Source of the DNA: Paracoccaceae bacterium
Lineage (GTDB): Bacteria > Pseudomonadota > Alphaproteobacteria > Rhodobacterales > Rhodobacteraceae
Direction of reading: 5' to 3'
Assembly: GCA_013373325.1 (NCBI GenBank)
Contig: JABXIA010000120.1
Coordinates: 1-64,000, forward strand
Length of the DNA stretch: 64,000 nt
This document shows positions 33,377 through 41,460 of this stretch, in pieces. The translations under genes were made by a program, and so were the position numbers. Every line of letters starts with the position of its first letter. Position 1 is the stretch's first letter. Under the pieces are notes generated by a model. That model saw only the letters and a program-made list of their open reading frames with translations. It was not told the DNA's origin and did no database searches.

Positions 33377-33624
33377 GGAGCCGTCTTTCTTTGTGATGGG
33401 TCGGGGCCGGAGGCGCGTTTCATTTGCGAACGACGCAGTGCGCGGACGATCAGGTAGGTCAGACCCGCCAAAACCAGCACGGCAATGCCACTCATTCCAG
33501 AGAGCCAAGCCCCAACGCCGCCGAACAACGCTGCAAGCACGGCAGTTCCGCCGCCGCAGCAGACGACCACGACCGGAGCTGCTATTCCGAAGGCCAGCAG
33601 GCCACCCATCAGATTGTCACGCAT
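33373..33624 (-). CDS. Small membrane protein of the mer operon with a CCGGG motif
   Basis: The 83-residue protein has two helices. The first ends in PVVVVCCGGGTAVLAALFGG, so a vicinal Cys pair again lies in or near the membrane. I cannot assign it to MerC, MerE or MerT, though the Cys-Cys in the helix suggests mercury passage. It starts 11 bp after merP on the same strand and overlaps the merF-like start. It is followed by a basic tail (RRSQMKRASG). Confidence 0.72.
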   Translation of the reverse strand: MRDNLMGGLLAFGIAAPVVVVCCGGGTAVLAALFGGVGAWLSGMSGIAVLVLAGLTYLIVRALRRSQMKRASGPDPSQRKTAP

Positions 33625-33634
33625 TGCAGGCGGC

Positions 33635-33937
33635 TCAGGAGGCTGTGTCGGGCAGCACCTGCGCCGGATAGCCATTGGCCGTCACCGCGCCGATGATGCT
33701 TTCGATGGAAGTTTCGGCGTCATCGTAGGTCACGCTGTAAACACCCTGCCCGTATTCGGGGCCGTCCTCGAATGCGGCGATCTCGACCGACGGAACACCG
33801 CGCATCGAGCTGGCAACAATGAACGAACAGGACGGGCATGTCAGTTCGCTGACGGCGATCTCGACCTGGCGCTCTTCAGCGAGGGCCGGGGTCGAGAGTG
33901 CGACGATGGCCAGGGCGGATAACAGGAGATGCTTCAT
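33635..33937 (-). CDS. merP: MerP periplasmic mercury-binding protein
   Basis: MerP traps Hg(II) in the periplasm and passes it to the membrane transporter. A signal peptide (MKHLLLSALAIVALSTPALA) is followed by a heavy-metal-associated fold with LTCPSCSF (Cys34 and Cys37), close to the family's GMTCxxC. The rest has the beta-alpha-beta pattern ending SIIGAVTANGYPAQV. The mature chain is about 80 residues. I took the ATG at 33937, eight bases after AGGA; one at 33943 is possible. merT is 15 bp upstream. Confidence 0.93.
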   Translation of the reverse strand: MKHLLLSALAIVALSTPALAEERQVEIAVSELTCPSCSFIVASSMRGVPSVEIAAFEDGPEYGQGVYSVTYDDAETSIESIIGAVTANGYPAQVLPDTAS

Positions 33938-33952
33938 GGTCATGGTCCTCGT

Positions 33953-34360
33953 TCAGAATTTCAGGATGAAGGGGGTGATGTAGGGAAAGATCATGGCGAC
34001 AGCGACAATCGCGGAAGCGGCCCAGAGGGTTGCGCGCATGATGCGGCGGTCGATGGGGCGGGCGCAGGTGCCATCGGCACAGGCCTCGGCATCTACAGGC
34101 TTGTAAGCCTTGTAGAAGCCGTATCCCAAAAACGCGGCGCTCAGCGCGAAGGTGTACCATTTGTAGGCATAGAGCGCCCCGAGCTGCGCGATGAACACGC
34201 CTGTCACGCCAAAGCTGACCAGCACCAATGGAAGGATGCAGCAAGAAGTCATCGCCAGCGCACCGAGGACGCCGAGGCCGGTCACGCCCCATCCCTTGGT
34301 GGTTTCGTCGCCAATTTTCTGCGACTGAGATTGCGGAAGTTCCGCCAAATGTTGTTCCAT
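33953..34360 (-). CDS. merT: MerT mercury transport protein
   Basis: The 135-residue inner-membrane protein has the MerT layout: first helix with vicinal Cys40-Cys41 in AMTSCCILPLVLVSFGVTG, a second helix, a cytoplasmic loop with a second Cys pair (EACADGTCARP, Cys94 and Cys99) and a third helix (AASAIVAVAMIFPYITPF). It takes Hg(II) from MerP and hands it to MerA. It is the first gene of the operon; the start at 34360 follows AAGGAAG. The mer promoter lies 30 bp upstream. Confidence 0.95.
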   Translation of the reverse strand: MEQHLAELPQSQSQKIGDETTKGWGVTGLGVLGALAMTSCCILPLVLVSFGVTGVFIAQLGALYAYKWYTFALSAAFLGYGFYKAYKPVDAEACADGTCARPIDRRIMRATLWAASAIVAVAMIFPYITPFILKF

Positions 34361-34389
34361 CGAATCTTCCTTGAACAGATGTTTCCACC

Positions 34390-34420
34390 GTTCTAGGGTC
34401 TGTAGTTGATACAGGCTCAA
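34390..34420 (-). promoter_or_regulatory. MerR-controlled mer promoter and operator
   Basis: On the minus strand TTGAGC (-35, 34420-34415) and TAGAAC (-10, 34395-34390) are 19 bases apart. That over-long spacer is characteristic of MerR-activated promoters. The dyad CTGTA-TCAAC-TACAG fills 34414-34400 in the spacer. It drives merT onward, and merR reads the other way from 34437, so MerR controls both directions. Confidence 0.9.
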
Positions 34421-34436
34421 GGGATTTTTCGGCACA

Positions 34437-34850
34437 ATGAGTAACACAAGCGTGAGATCAATTCGGCGGGGCGATTTGGCCCGCGCAACGGGCTGCAACC
34501 TGGAAACCATTCGCTATTACGAGAAAATCGGGATCATGCCGGACCCGCCGCGCAGTACGAAGGGCTACCGAAGCTACGACGATGCCCACGTCAAGCGGCT
34601 GAAATTCGTCATGCGGTCCCGCGATCTAGGCTTTTCTCTCGAAGAGGTTCGCGGGCTGCTTGGGCTGGTCGATGACCGATCCCGGACATGCGCCGAGGTG
34701 CAGATCATCGCCGAAGATCATCTGACTGACGTTCAGGCCAAGATTGCCGATCTGCAGCGCATCGAGCGCGTCCTGTCGGACACTGTTGCGCGATGCACCG
34801 GCGATGCTGCCCCAGAATGCGCGGTGATCGATGCGTTACTCGATGCTTAG
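34437..34850 (+). CDS. merR: MerR mercury-responsive regulator
   Basis: The 137-residue protein has the MerR helix-turn-helix (IRRGDLARATGCNLETIRYYEK) and a dimer helix. The three cysteines that bind Hg(II) are present: Cys85 (RTCAEV), Cys120 (ARCTGD) and Cys128 (PECAVI), with the spacing of mercury-specific MerR. It is divergent from merT with the promoter and operator between them, and acts as repressor without mercury and activator with it. Confidence 0.96.
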   Translation: MSNTSVRSIRRGDLARATGCNLETIRYYEKIGIMPDPPRSTKGYRSYDDAHVKRLKFVMRSRDLGFSLEEVRGLLGLVDDRSRTCAEVQIIAEDHLTDVQAKIADLQRIERVLSDTVARCTGDAAPECAVIDALLDA

Positions 34851-35076
34851 TCCACCCTAAAGAAGAGGGGGCAACGGACCTTCGTGAACGGCGCAGCGAA
34901 AGCCCGAAAAGTCCCGCACTGTGTGATTTTATGCGCAGCGCAGCGAATGGCGGCTTTCACAAACGCAGGTTTGTAAAACGGATGTAAAATAGGCTCTCAG
35001 ATAGCGAACTCGTGCATCTCAGCTCGTGTCTCAATGTAAATTCCGCAAAGGGTGCCAGCGTCAGGGAAAAATATTT
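34851..35076. other. Gene-free segment at the right end of the mer cassette
   Basis: I see no gene here. It holds short repeated words such as GCGCAGCG and a GC-to-AT gradient towards the inverted repeat. A short frame crossing it has no ribosome site. Confidence 0.4.
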
Positions 35077-35114
35077 CTTAACGTAGGATTTTGCACTGAG
35101 CCGGAGCAGACCCC
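35077..35114 (-). repeat. Right 38-bp Tn3-type inverted repeat
   Basis: Its reverse complement matches the left repeat at 37 of 38 bases and ends in GGGG at the outer edge (35114). Confidence 0.95.
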
Positions 35115-35119
35115 AGGCA
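35115..35119. repeat. Target-site duplication, right copy
   Basis: AGGCA follows the right inverted repeat and equals 29404-29408. Confidence 0.93.
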
Positions 35120-35467
35120 GCAGGAAAGCCGGTGTCCACCTCGCGGCGTGCGTATCTGACCGACCTGCAGGACACGATCTTCATGGCGATCCCGGAAGAG
35201 AACCTCGCGCTGATGCCGCTAAGCCAACAGGTCCTGAACGACCCTTCATTTTACGCGGACGCCATGCACTATGCCGCCGCGATCAGCGAGGATGAGCTCT
35301 TCATGGCGCTGTCCTCTTCGCTGAAGGACATGACGGTGCAAGACGCCCGGGCGTTCGTCTCGAAGCTCTGGCACAGCACGATCGATGACAATGCCCGCAA
35401 ATATGCCGAAGCGTTGAAGCGCCCCGAGCGTGAAATCATGCCGCTGCGGCCTGGGAACACCGTGTAA
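35120..35467 (+). pseudogene. 3' half of the gene split by the mer transposon
   Basis: The 115 codons to the stop are in frame with 29220-29408 once the cassette is removed. An internal GTG at 35132, with CAGGAAAG before it, could restart translation and give a 111-residue protein. The product is helical and acidic (YLTDLQDTIFMAIPEENLAL, then DARAFVSKLWHSTIDDNARK). I do not recognise a family. Good coding quality to the end suggests the gene was intact before the insertion. Confidence 0.8.
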
Positions 35468-35543
35468 GATCGGAGCCATTCTCTTGGCTTGAGCCCTACC
35501 GAGGTTGGCCGCCGCGAATCCCCTTTCCCGGAGGTGGCACCCT

Positions 35544-36197
35544 GTGCAGCGCGCGAAAGCCGTTGAAGGCGCTGTGGGGACGACTACTGTCGCCAACATG
35601 ATGAACTGGGATCACATGCGCGTCTTCTTCCGGCGCACCGCGGCGCTTGCCGCTTTTGTCGCGCTGCTCTGGGCGATCCAAGTCGTCAATTGGATCACCG
35701 GCTACGGCCTGAACCCGGCCTTCGGCCTGATCCCCAGGCACGGCAGCGGGTTGGATGGTGTCATCGCTATGCCCCTCCTGCATGGGAGTTTCTCGCACCT
35801 GATGGCCAATACGCCGCCGCTCCTGGTGATGGGTGGGCTGCTGGTGGCAACGACCACGCGAGGCTTGCTGTCGGTGAACGCCGTGGTGATCGGCCTAGGG
35901 GGCGGTCTCGTGTGGTTGTTCGGCGGCTCGGCGATCCATATCGGTGCGTCGGGGCTGATCTTCGGCTGGTTTGGCTTCCTCATCGCGCGCGGTCTTGTGG
36001 ATCGCTCTCCGATCACGCTGGGCGCGGCGCTGGTGGTCGGTGTCCTCTATGGCTCTATTCTCTGGGGCGTTCTTCCGGGCCAACCCGGCGTGTCGTGGGA
36101 GGCGCATCTCTTCGGCGCTATCGCGGGCGCGGGCGCTGCGTTCCTAATCCGAACGCATGTCCATGCGCCGCGCCTCGGCGGCGTCGATCTGAACTGA
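35544..36197 (+). CDS. Rhomboid family intramembrane serine protease
   Basis: The protein has about six membrane helices and the rhomboid catalytic pair: Ser in [14 protein letters not shown] and His in [15 protein letters not shown] near the C-terminus. An [14 protein letters not shown] motif matches the conserved histidines and Asn of the oxyanion helix. I chose the GTG at 35544 because GGAGGTGG lies six bases before it, giving 217 residues; ATG codons at 35598 and 35601 lack a ribosome site. Rhomboids cut single-pass membrane proteins; the substrate is unknown. Its place between the split gene and the defence genes gives no clear functional link. Confidence 0.88.
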   Translation: MQRAKAVEGAVGTTTVANMMNWDHMRVFFRRTAALAAFVALLWAIQVVNWITGYGLNPAFGLIPRHGSGLDGVIAMPLLHGSFSHLMANTPPLLVMGGLLVATTTRGLLSVNAVVIGLGGGLVWLFGGSAIHIGASGLIFGWFGFLIARGLVDRSPITLGAALVVGVLYGSILWGVLPGQPGVSWEAHLFGAIAGAGAAFLIRTHVHAPRLGGVDLN

Positions 36198-36476
36198 AAC
36201 AGTGCAATCGGGCCTAAGCTGCCGATCGACCTCGTTTGGTGCAGCGTATGCTTCATGATCTTGCCAAGAAAGTGCTCTGAACGGTTGCCGTGACTTCTCG
36301 AAAGATGGAAATGGCCCACGTTGTTGTTCTCTCCTCTCGTAAACAGAGAAGAGGTGGAGAGGACCAGAACTTGCTCGGCAAGTGGGCTCGCAGGTCAGGG
36401 CCAAGGAAAAGTGTCGGATTGCGCCCTAGCAGCTACGCAGTCATAGTGCCACTGAGGGCAGGCGGGAGCAAATAGC
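36198..36476. other. Gap before the GHKL ATPase gene
   Basis: No gene is supported. Composition shifts here from GC-rich to the lower GC of the next gene, so it probably contains the left boundary of the acquired segment. No direct repeat or integrase site was found by eye. Confidence 0.35.
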
Positions 36477-38453
36477 ATGGACGTTCGAATTCAAACCGGC
36501 TGGGACAACGACCCCGCAGGGCGCATTCGAAACTTATCGCTTGCTCCGAATGCCAAGAACTCACTTTTCCCACTTTTTGAAGCTGTGATGAACTCCATTC
36601 ACGCCGTCGAAGACAGATTTGGCAAGGATAATCTCAGCAAGGGCGAAGTCACAATCGAACTGCACCGCACTGAATCTGGGGAGATGGAAGGCTTTACTAT
36701 TTCTGACAATGGAATTGGCTTTAACGAAAGCAATCTCGAGTCTTTTCGCCGAATGGACTCACGTGCCAAAGAAAAGATTGGCGGAAAAGGCGTAGGGCGC
36801 CTTGTTTGGCTCAAGGTGCTGGACGAGGTGCGTATTCAAAGTGTTTACGATGACGGGTCCATCGGTCGTTCTATTTCTTTTGATTTCAAGGTTTCCAACC
36901 CAACGGACAATCTGACCCTTGCGCCAGCGGATCAAAGCACTCCAGGCTCAATTATTCAGTTGACTCCCTACAAACGTGACTACGCTCTGCACATACCGAA
37001 GAAGGCAAGCACGATCACAAATCGGCTTTTGGCTCATTTCATAAGTTACTTCATCAATATCAGTCATCCAAAAATTACGGTCTGTGATGTTGATGCCGAG
37101 ATAGACCTGTTCGAGGCATTCTCAGAATCAGTTGAGCGCGATGCAGATTATCGGTTCACTTTATCCGCTTCTGGCGGGTCCGAAGATTTTGTCTGCCACT
37201 GTTTTCTGCTTCCCAAAGCAATCTCTGACGACGAAAGAAGCACGAACGCACTTTACCTTGGAGCAAACGGACGTGCTGTAAAACGGTTCGACATGGACGG
37301 GGTGATTGGCCTTAAGGCTATTGATAGTAAATTCGCATTCCTTGGGTATATTGAAAGTGCGGCCCTCGATGAATCTGTGAATGACACAAGAACGGACTTC
37401 TCTTTGTCAGAAGATGAGATTGAGAGCATCGTCGATCAGGCGAAAGAGCGCGTCAAGGAGTTCCTCGCCCCCGAACTCGCTGAGATTCGAGAGAAGCAGA
37501 CAGGCATTGTCAGCGCCCTCCGCATCGAGCATCCTCGTTTCCTTAGTATTCAAGGTACGGATGCTGAAGTCGCGGAAACGCTCCATTACGGCACGAACCG
37601 GAAAGAGGACATATTTGTGGAAATGTCCCGTCAGTCGCTGCGTCAATATGAACGCCGTAAGAATGCTTTCAAACGGTCAATTGAGAAGAAGTTGCCTGAC
37701 GTGGAGGCGAAGGCCAAAGAGTATGTCGCAGAACTCAAGCAAGAGTCGGTGTCGTCGCTTGCTGAATATGTCATGAAGCGCAAGTTGGTTCTCGATGTGT
37801 TCGAAGAGAGCTTGAAATTCAAGCCTAATACAGATCAAGATTCCGAGTATGAGGACGTTCTCCACGACATAATCTGCCCTCTGAAATCCACTTCCTCGGA
37901 TTTGGATTACGACGATCACAATTTATGGATCGTTGACGACCGACTGGCATTCTACTCATATTTCAACTCTGACACCCGCATGGAAAAGCAAGTGTCAGAT
38001 CCCACTCACCCAAAAGATAGGCCAGACGTCTCCATTTTCGACCTTGGCCTTGGCTTTGAAAATGAAGACAAGTCTTCCCCAATCACTATTGTAGAATTCA
38101 AGCGTCCGAAAATCGACAACTACACTTTGGAGAAAAACCCCATCACGCAAGTCCGAAAATATGTTGAAGACATGCGGAAGTCTGGTGAGGCGATCAAGTA
38201 TGACGGGACTCCCATACGCTCAATCGAAGAAACTACGCCGTTCATGTGTCACATCATCGCGGATATAACACCCAAGCTACGTGATGTCATGAAGGCTCTC
38301 GGGAACTTCCACCGAAAGGCGGGTTCAAACACATACTATTCGTGGGACGCGTCCTATTCGATTTTTATCGAGGTCTCGTCTTTCAAAGACGTTCTCGAGT
38401 CCGCTAAGTCACGCAACCGAGCATTCTTCGAACGTATCGGGATCTCAGTATAA
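36477..38453 (+). CDS. GHKL ATPase fused to a PD-(D/E)XK-like nuclease, probable defence protein
   Basis: The 658-residue protein begins with a GHKL (Hsp90/MutL/MORC-type) ATP-binding domain: N-box FEAVMNSIHAVE (about 34-45), DNGIGF at 77-82 and GGKGVGRLVWL from 102. A middle region with coiled-coil-like helices (about 310-450) follows. The C-terminal domain has DRPDVSIFD (Asp517), ITIVEFKRP (Glu540, Lys542) and ITQVRKYVEDM (Gln558, Tyr562), the D...ExK...QxxxY pattern of restriction-type nucleases. GC content is visibly lower than in the surrounding plasmid. This design suits a single-gene anti-phage or restriction-like effector; that function is inference. A close relative among characterised defence systems cannot be named from sequence alone. 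Confidence 0.85.
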   Translation: MDVRIQTGWDNDPAGRIRNLSLAPNAKNSLFPLFEAVMNSIHAVEDRFGKDNLSKGEVTIELHRTESGEMEGFTISDNGIGFNESNLESFRRMDSRAKEKIGGKGVGRLVWLKVLDEVRIQSVYDDGSIGRSISFDFKVSNPTDNLTLAPADQSTPGSIIQLTPYKRDYALHIPKKASTITNRLLAHFISYFINISHPKITVCDVDAEIDLFEAFSESVERDADYRFTLSASGGSEDFVCHCFLLPKAISDDERSTNALYLGANGRAVKRFDMDGVIGLKAIDSKFAFLGYIESAALDESVNDTRTDFSLSEDEIESIVDQAKERVKEFLAPELAEIREKQTGIVSALRIEHPRFLSIQGTDAEVAETLHYGTNRKEDIFVEMSRQSLRQYERRKNAFKRSIEKKLPDVEAKAKEYVAELKQESVSSLAEYVMKRKLVLDVFEESLKFKPNTDQDSEYEDVLHDIICPLKSTSSDLDYDDHNLWIVDDRLAFYSYFNSDTRMEKQVSDPTHPKDRPDVSIFDLGLGFENEDKSSPITIVEFKRPKIDNYTLEKNPITQVRKYVEDMRKSGEAIKYDGTPIRSIEETTPFMCHIIADITPKLRDVMKALGNFHRKAGSNTYYSWDASYSIFIEVSSFKDVLESAKSRNRAFFERIGISV

Positions 38454-38657
38454 TCAAGTTTGCTTCCGCGTTTCTCTGCCACTTTAACTAATACGCAGGG
38501 AACCACCACTTTCCACCCTTCCTTGCGGAACGTAGCGCCAACCCATTCCTCATAAAGAAGGGCGCACGGGTCGCTGTGACTGACCTGCAACGCAGCTTTT
38601 CTGAACCGGCCTTTTGGGACATCGTGCGGCAATGTCGGATAGCAGGAAGTCGGCGGG

Positions 38658-39638
38658 TCAGTTCCAGATGGCCTCGTACTCCCAGCCCTCCGGGAACCCG
38701 GCTGTCTGCGGACGAATTTCGTAAGGGAGGTCTTGGGTCAAGATCTTGTCGCGAAGACGGATGTGCCACCTGGTGCGCGGATAATACTGCCGCAGCATGA
38801 AGATCATGATGACGATCGCGCTGTAAATCTTTTTCGTGGGCGCATCGTCCCCCATCCTGGGCTGGCGGAGGTGGTCGAGCTGTCCAAATGTCGTTTTTGG
38901 GGGAACCCCAGGGCTGTTAACCAAGGGCTTGTTCCACGTTCGGGCGTGATGTGCGCAGCTGTTGCGGACGTCATTGAGCGCTGTGATCCATGAAGCGAAT
39001 GTCTTCATGGGGAGGTCCGGGTGAATACGCGCCGCGATTGCCATTTTGTTTTTGTCGGACAGGTGGGCGATAATGTGGGTCAGGTTGCCCCAGGTCCATG
39101 TCCCAGCCTCGATCCAAATCGGTGGAGGACCAAAGTACTTTAGTGAGAAGTGCTTCGCGAAGTCCTCTTTAGAGCTTCTGAAGTGCTGATCCAGTCCGGC
39201 TATGAAGAGCTCGAGAGGCGTGCTGCCATCTTCGCCCTTTTCGCTGAAGCGATCCTTGTATGAGCGTCTGTCGCGATGCGCATGTGGTCCCAGCTCCCCA
39301 AGGACTTCAATCATCGCGGTTCTAACCGCGATCTCGATGCGCTCAATCGCGTCCAGAAGCTCGATGCGCAAGGTTTTGTCGAAGAGATAGAAGTTGATAG
39401 CCTGATCGAAGGACGTACCCTCTTTGAACTTGTCGCATCGAACCTTCTGCTCCGTCTCGCCGTCTGGAGTTGGGATCGGGCAGAAGTCACGATAAGGATA
39501 CCCAAACGCGCTGAGTCGGTAGTATCCGATGCGGTGCAGGGAGCGCTCGGCATGGCCTCGGTCAGGGATTTCCATACCCCTCATCAACATGATGTCGATG
39601 CATTCATCGATCGACTTGTGCTGCTTGAGGTACTTCAA
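38658..39638 (-). CDS. Abi-family (AbiD/AbiF-like) HEPN protein
   Basis: The 326-residue protein matches the Abi_2 family linked to abortive infection: KSIDECIDIMLMRGMEI and RIGYYRLSAFGYPYRDF near the start, FDKTLRIELLDAIERIEIAVRT in the middle, and ALNDVRNSCAHHARTWNK near residue 230. The last holds the R-x4-H signature (Arg225, His230) of HEPN RNases. It converges with the GHKL gene, the stops being about 200 bp apart. GC content is lower than the plasmid backbone. It probably acts by RNA cleavage on phage infection, as inferred from the family. Confidence 0.88.
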   Translation of the reverse strand: MKYLKQHKSIDECIDIMLMRGMEIPDRGHAERSLHRIGYYRLSAFGYPYRDFCPIPTPDGETEQKVRCDKFKEGTSFDQAINFYLFDKTLRIELLDAIERIEIAVRTAMIEVLGELGPHAHRDRRSYKDRFSEKGEDGSTPLELFIAGLDQHFRSSKEDFAKHFSLKYFGPPPIWIEAGTWTWGNLTHIIAHLSDKNKMAIAARIHPDLPMKTFASWITALNDVRNSCAHHARTWNKPLVNSPGVPPKTTFGQLDHLRQPRMGDDAPTKKIYSAIVIMIFMLRQYYPRTRWHIRLRDKILTQDLPYEIRPQTAGFPEGWEYEAIWN

Positions 39639-40498
39639 TGTTGATACGGCGATGTCCAGAAATTAGAAGACCGGGCTGTAACGAGGCGACTGAGGCCAGG
39701 TCAGGGAGCACCGGTCATAAGGCAATAATGTATAATAGTGTCCGCGCTGACGATGTCAACATTGTAGACGGGGCACCGAACGGTGAGGCAACGCGGGATG
39801 TCAGTTCGGTGCGCCGAGACTTGATCATGGCTGCGCTTTGCGGCCATTGGAGCCAATTACAGCGAACTTCCGCTACCCGCCCATTACATCGAATGCTTGG
39901 ACAAGTAATCCGTATAGTCGGTAGCGGCGTCGCCAGCACATCAACCCTGGCCAGAGCCTTGCGGCCTCCCCAGCTCGGCTTCGCGTGTCGCAGGGGAGAA
40001 CGGCCCTTCGGTCCGTCGCGCATTCGGCCATGCGGCCTCACCGCGGCGTTGCGCCCGGCATCCCGGTTTGCCCGCCTCGCGAGCACGTCCCTCCCCGGTC
40101 GCTCCGCCGGATTGCGCTCTGGTCTGTTTTGGCCTTAGGCCAAAACGATCCCGCCACTCCATCCGTCTCCCGCGTCCGGTCGGGCCGTTTGCCTGCTCGG
40201 GTCGGGCAAACCTACCGTCAAAACACACACACATGAGCGCGGAAGCATATCCTCCGGATGGCCCCCAAATCAGCCCGCGTCAAGGATCGCAAAACTTTTC
40301 GGCGAGGGCGGAGCCGGTGGCGCGGGGCGGTCCCGTGCGCAAGCGCGCGCAAGTGTCGGGTGCCGCGCGCGGAAAACTTTTGCGCCCGGCAAGCCGGCGG
40401 CTACGCCGTCCCTGACCCGGGCAGATTCGGAAACCAGGCATTCGGCCATGCCCCCACACTCACGTGGTGGCCTTGGAACCGAACACTGGAGACCAGAC
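39639..40498. other. Gene-free stretch between the Abi gene and the DUF2493 gene
   Basis: About 860 bases hold no supported gene, although GC-rich frames run through 40068-40490 on both strands. A perfect hairpin, GTTTTGGCC-TTA-GGCCAAAAC, lies at 40126-40146. The left part (39700-39760) has AT-rich promoter-like words (TATAAT at 39731) that could serve the plus strand. The composition jump near 39950 probably marks the right boundary of the acquired defence segment. Confidence 0.45.
40126..40146. repeat. Perfect hairpin in the gene-free stretch
   Basis: Arms GTTTTGGCC and GGCCAAAAC surround TTA with no mismatch. The symmetrical T and A runs would allow termination in either direction. With no gene ending nearby its role is open. 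Confidence 0.6.
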
Positions 40499-41428
40499 AT
40501 GGCTTACGACACTGCAAACACCTACGAGACCATCGAACTTTTCGGACTGACTGAAAAGGACGCGCAGCTGCCGATCCCGGAGGATCACGTTCTGACCGAC
40601 CACATCGTCCGCGAGAGCTTCGAGGCTTTGCTCGGCCAGCTGCGCGGGACCGGGCTTGAAGCAGAAATCGAACCGCTGGCCCATGGGCTCGCGACGATCC
40701 TGCAGCGCCGCAAGGTGGCACTCGGCAAGGAGGTCGACCGCACCGCCGACAAGATCGGCGCGCTGGCAAAATCCCACGACGGATCGGAAATCGCCGAGAC
40801 CGCGCTCGAAGAGGCGCAGGCGCGCTTTGTGCAACTGCGCGAGATTGTGAGCGCCATCGAGGTGATGAGCGAGGCGGCGGCGGAATGCTACGAGATCGAG
40901 ACGGGCCACGCCTACATCCCGGCAGCCGGATCGCGCGCAAGCGTCCGGGCGAAAGAGACCGGGGCGGTCTTCGAGGCGCGGCAGCTGCTGGAGCAGCACG
41001 ACCGCGAGACTGCCGAGAAGTCGAAAGTCGAGGGGGTGCCCCTGATCGTCTCAGGCGCCACCGACTGGACCGATGTTGATGTGATCTTCAACACGCTCGA
41101 CAAGGTTCGCGAACGGATCAAGCAGAACCGCAACCAGGAGATCTTCCTCTGCCACAAGGGTGGCAAGCACGGGGCGGAGATGATTGCGGCCCGGTGGGCC
41201 CGGGCACGCGGGGTCGCGCAGGCGCGCTTCGATCCGCGCTGGTCCGCGCACGGGCGGGCGGCACCGTTCAAGTGCAACGACGAAATGCTGGACGACAAGT
41301 TCGCGGCGACGGGGGTTGTACTCTTCGGCGGCAACGGGGTCGCGCTGAACCTCGGGCAGAAGGCGGAAGCGAAAGGTCTGACGGTCATGCGGGTTGCGGA
41401 CCCGGCGAAGAAGGCTGCGCAGGATTGA
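40499..41428 (+). CDS. DUF2493 (SLOG-like) plasmid protein
   Basis: The 309-residue protein has a helical N-terminal half (about 1-170, with EALLGQLRGTGLEAEIEPLA) and a C-terminal DUF2493 domain, a Rossmann-like fold related to SLOG nucleotide-sensing proteins: VPLIVSGATDWTDVDVIF, then EIFLCHKGGKHGAEMIAARW and VVLFGGNGVALNLGQKAE. It is common near mobilisation genes in alphaproteobacterial plasmids. The ATG at 40499 follows CACTGGAGACC. No ligand is known to me. It is a single-gene unit ending in a hairpin. Confidence 0.85.
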   Translation: MAYDTANTYETIELFGLTEKDAQLPIPEDHVLTDHIVRESFEALLGQLRGTGLEAEIEPLAHGLATILQRRKVALGKEVDRTADKIGALAKSHDGSEIAETALEEAQARFVQLREIVSAIEVMSEAAAECYEIETGHAYIPAAGSRASVRAKETGAVFEARQLLEQHDRETAEKSKVEGVPLIVSGATDWTDVDVIFNTLDKVRERIKQNRNQEIFLCHKGGKHGAEMIAARWARARGVAQARFDPRWSAHGRAAPFKCNDEMLDDKFAATGVVLFGGNGVALNLGQKAEAKGLTVMRVADPAKKAAQD

Positions 41429-41432
41429 AGAG

Positions 41433-41460
41433 AGGGGGTCGCGCTTGGCGCGGCCCTTTC
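41433..41460 (+). terminator. Possible terminator after the DUF2493 gene
   Basis: GGTCGCGC and GCGCGGCC form a GC-rich stem separated by TTG, with CCCTTTC following. It is short but well placed, directly after the stop. Confidence 0.5.

Larger units (their letters stand above)
29409..35114. mobile_element. Transposase-less Tn3-type mercury-resistance cassette
   Basis: The 5.7-kb unit is bounded by 38-bp inverted repeats (29409-29446 and 35077-35114) that differ at one base, start GGGG and end ACGTTAAG, as in the Tn3 family. A perfect 5-bp duplication flanks it. Inside are merR and a divergent mer operon plus ynfA. No transposase or resolvase gene, nor a recognisable remnant, is present, so it must have been moved by an enzyme supplied from elsewhere. 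The intact repeats and duplication and the cleanly split target gene point to a recent single-event insertion. Confidence 0.92.

Noticed and set aside
38354-38632. Minus-strand frame between the GHKL and Abi genes
   Set aside because: It overlaps the end of the GHKL gene and has no ribosome site or family resemblance.
40246-40257. CATATCCTCCGG as a VirD2-type nick site
   Set aside because: It resembles TATCCTG but differs at the nick, and it lies about 2.4 kb from the mobilisation genes.
40068-40490. Several GC-rich frames on both strands
   Set aside because: The composition is low-complexity Arg/Pro/Ala, there is no ribosome site, and the frames overlap each other.
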